64,000 nt of DNA from Pedococcus dokdonensis. GTDB taxonomy: Bacteria > Actinomycetota > Actinomycetes > Actinomycetales > Dermatophilaceae. Where the stretch lies: contig NZ_LT629711.1 of assembly GCF_900104525.1 (NCBI RefSeq), positions 2,232,001 through 2,296,000 of the forward strand. Reading direction: 5' to 3'. This document shows positions 62,882-64,000 of this stretch, in pieces; position 1 is the stretch's first letter, and each line of letters opens with the position of its first letter. The notes beneath the pieces were generated by a model. It made no database searches. It saw only the letters and a list, made by a program, of their open reading frames with translations, and had not been told where the DNA came from. A program made the translations under genes and the position numbers.

Positions 62882-64000
62882 ATGGACCTGGCCCTGCTGC
62901 GACGGCTGACGACCGGCGAGGGCTGGGGACTGCTGCAGTCACTGCCTCCGTATGACGAGGCGGGCGCGCTCGCGCTCCAGCAGCGGCTGCGGGGCGCGGG
63001 CTTCGACCCCGAGCTCGTGGCCGCCGCGCTCAACCAGGCTCGGCTCCGCGCGAAGGCCGTCGACAAGTTCGGCGAGTTCGCCCGGGGCATGGTGCTGACC
63101 TCCGACGGGCTCGAGCAGGCGACCCGGCTGGCAGTCGCCGCCCAGCACGCGCAGCGGTTCCGGGCGGCGGGCATCCACACGGTGCACGACCTCGGCTGCG
63201 GCATCGGCGCCGACGCGATGGCGATGGCCGGGCTCGACCTGCGGGTGCGCGCGATCGACGCCGACGAGCTCACCGCCGGGATCGCCGCCGTCAACTTGCG
63301 GCACTGGCCCGACTCGACCGCTCAGCACGGCATGGTCGAGGAGTTCACCGCCCCGTCCGGCGAGGGTGCCCGCGGCGTCGGCGCGTGGCTCGACCCGGCG
63401 CGGCGCACGCCCGGGGTGGCCGACGTGACCGGCCGCACCCGGCGCATCTTCAACCTGGCCGAGATCTCGCCCAGCTGGCCCACGGTGCAGGAGGTGGCGC
63501 GTGCGCTGCCCGCGACCGGGGCCAAGCTCAGTCCTGCGTTCCCCCACTCCGCCCTACCCGGTGGCGCCGAAGCGCAGTGGACCTCGTGGGAGGGCGATGT
63601 CGTGGAGTGCGCGGTCTGGTTCGGGCCCCTGGTGCGGACCGCGGGTCGCAGCGCCGCGGTGCTCCGCGCGCGCGGCCCGGCAGTGGTGGTCACCGAGGCC
63701 GACACCGACGGCGACACCCCGGCCCTGGTCAACCTCGCCGAGCTCGGCGGCTGGCTCTACGAGCCCGACAAGGCCCTGCTCAGAGCCGGGCTCGTGGGGG
63801 CACTGACCGCCGCCACCGATGGCGCCGAGCTCGATGCCGGGGTCGGCTACGTCGGGTCGAGCCGGTCCGTCGACCTCCCCTATGCGCGCCGGTATGCCGT
63901 GGTCGAGGCGATGCCGTTCAACGTCAAGGCCCTGCGCGGCTGGCTCCGCGACCACGGCATCGACCGGCTGACCATCAAGAAGCGCGGGATCAGCGTGGAC
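62882..64000 (+). CDS. THUMP-like class I SAM-dependent methyltransferase, 5' part (cut by window end)
   Basis: 373 codons visible, open at the window end. SAM-binding motif I VHDLGCGIGADAMAMAGLDLRVRAIDADELT, catalytic-region WLDPARRTPGVADVTGRTRR, and C-terminal THUMP-like segment (DLPYARRYAVVEAMPFNVKALRGWLRDHGIDRLTIKKRGI). This actinobacterial family, commonly found next to groES-groEL, is presumed to modify RNA. Start at ATG 62882 or the in-frame ATG 62873. The expected length is ~400 residues, so only the last part is missing. Confidence 0.88.
   Translation, partial: MDLALLRRLTTGEGWGLLQSLPPYDEAGALALQQRLRGAGFDPELVAAALNQARLRAKAVDKFGEFARGMVLTSDGLEQATRLAVAAQHAQRFRAAGIHTVHDLGCGIGADAMAMAGLDLRVRAIDADELTAGIAAVNLRHWPDSTAQHGMVEEFTAPSGEGARGVGAWLDPARRTPGVADVTGRTRRIFNLAEISPSWPTVQEVARALPATGAKLSPAFPHSALPGGAEAQWTSWEGDVVECAVWFGPLVRTAGRSAAVLRARGPAVVVTEADTDGDTPALVNLAELGGWLYEPDKALLRAGLVGALTAATDGAELDAGVGYVGSSRSVDLPYARRYAVVEAMPFNVKALRGWLRDHGIDRLTIKKRGISVD

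Overview
The window is a high-GC chromosomal segment with strong third-position G/C bias, many GTG starts, and genes packed with 4-base ATGA/GTGA overlaps. It looks like an actinobacterium. A WhiB-family regulator, a GroEL with a His-rich tail, two CIRCE elements, MurT/GatD and a PspC-type histidine kinase all support this. The block groES-groEL, sigma factor plus membrane partner, whiB, guaB, guaB3, GMC oxidoreductase, then guaA resembles the groES/groEL1-whiB3-sigD-guaB2-guaB3-choD-guaA region of mycobacteria. The gene style suggests the Intrasporangiaceae (Janibacter/Terrabacter/Phycicoccus relatives), but that is an inference. I see no tRNA, rRNA, CRISPR, prophage or transposase.

Layout. 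1-4.2 kb: 5' part of PcrA helicase (minus), two paralogous GNATs, an MFS exporter and a family-5 uracil-DNA glycosylase. 4.4-8.2 kb: three secreted cell-wall-active proteins, two of them sharing an I36 inhibitor-like domain fused to different hydrolase-type domains, then a membrane-anchored HTH/NBR1-Ig protein. 8.2-19.4 kb: two two-component systems. One is OmpR-type, divergent from a His-rich membrane protein. The other is PspC-kinase/NarL-type, divergent from PspC-toastrack envelope-stress proteins. Between them lie a MerR regulator with two look-alike operators and DNA polymerase IV. 19.4-27.4 kb: NUDIX, a frameshifted GT4 glycosyltransferase, PIG-L deacetylase, a YbhN-like membrane protein, a DUF222/HNH endonuclease, and gatD-murT for lipid II amidation. 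27.4-33 kb: assorted metabolic enzymes.

33-36 kb holds the best candidate for an undescribed system: a two-gene operon of a signal-less subtilisin-like protease and a ComEC-type metallo-beta-lactamase-fold protein. 36-39 kb: a membrane protein, a P-loop kinase and a serine hydrolase with an internally duplicated repeat tail. 39-43.8 kb: a minus-strand operon (beta-propeller, SURF1, DUF3817, guaA, plsC). 43.9-47.5 kb: a heterodimeric ABC exporter whose two nucleotide-binding domains have decayed in a complementary way. 47.7-54.1 kb: GMC oxidoreductase, aldehyde dehydrogenase, guaB3, guaB. 54.3-58.4 kb: whiB, an S4 protein, a tandem hairpin repeat, and two sigma-factor loci: an ECF sigma with a separate membrane partner, and a paralogous locus where sigma and membrane sensor are one polypeptide. 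58.5-64 kb: groES-groEL with CIRCE/promoter, a GNAT, a secreted protein bracketed by two near-identical 46-bp hairpins, and a THUMP-like methyltransferase cut by the window end.

A DNA-level peculiarity runs through everything. The heptamer GTATGCC/GGCATAC occurs about 40 times, in several reading frames and between genes.
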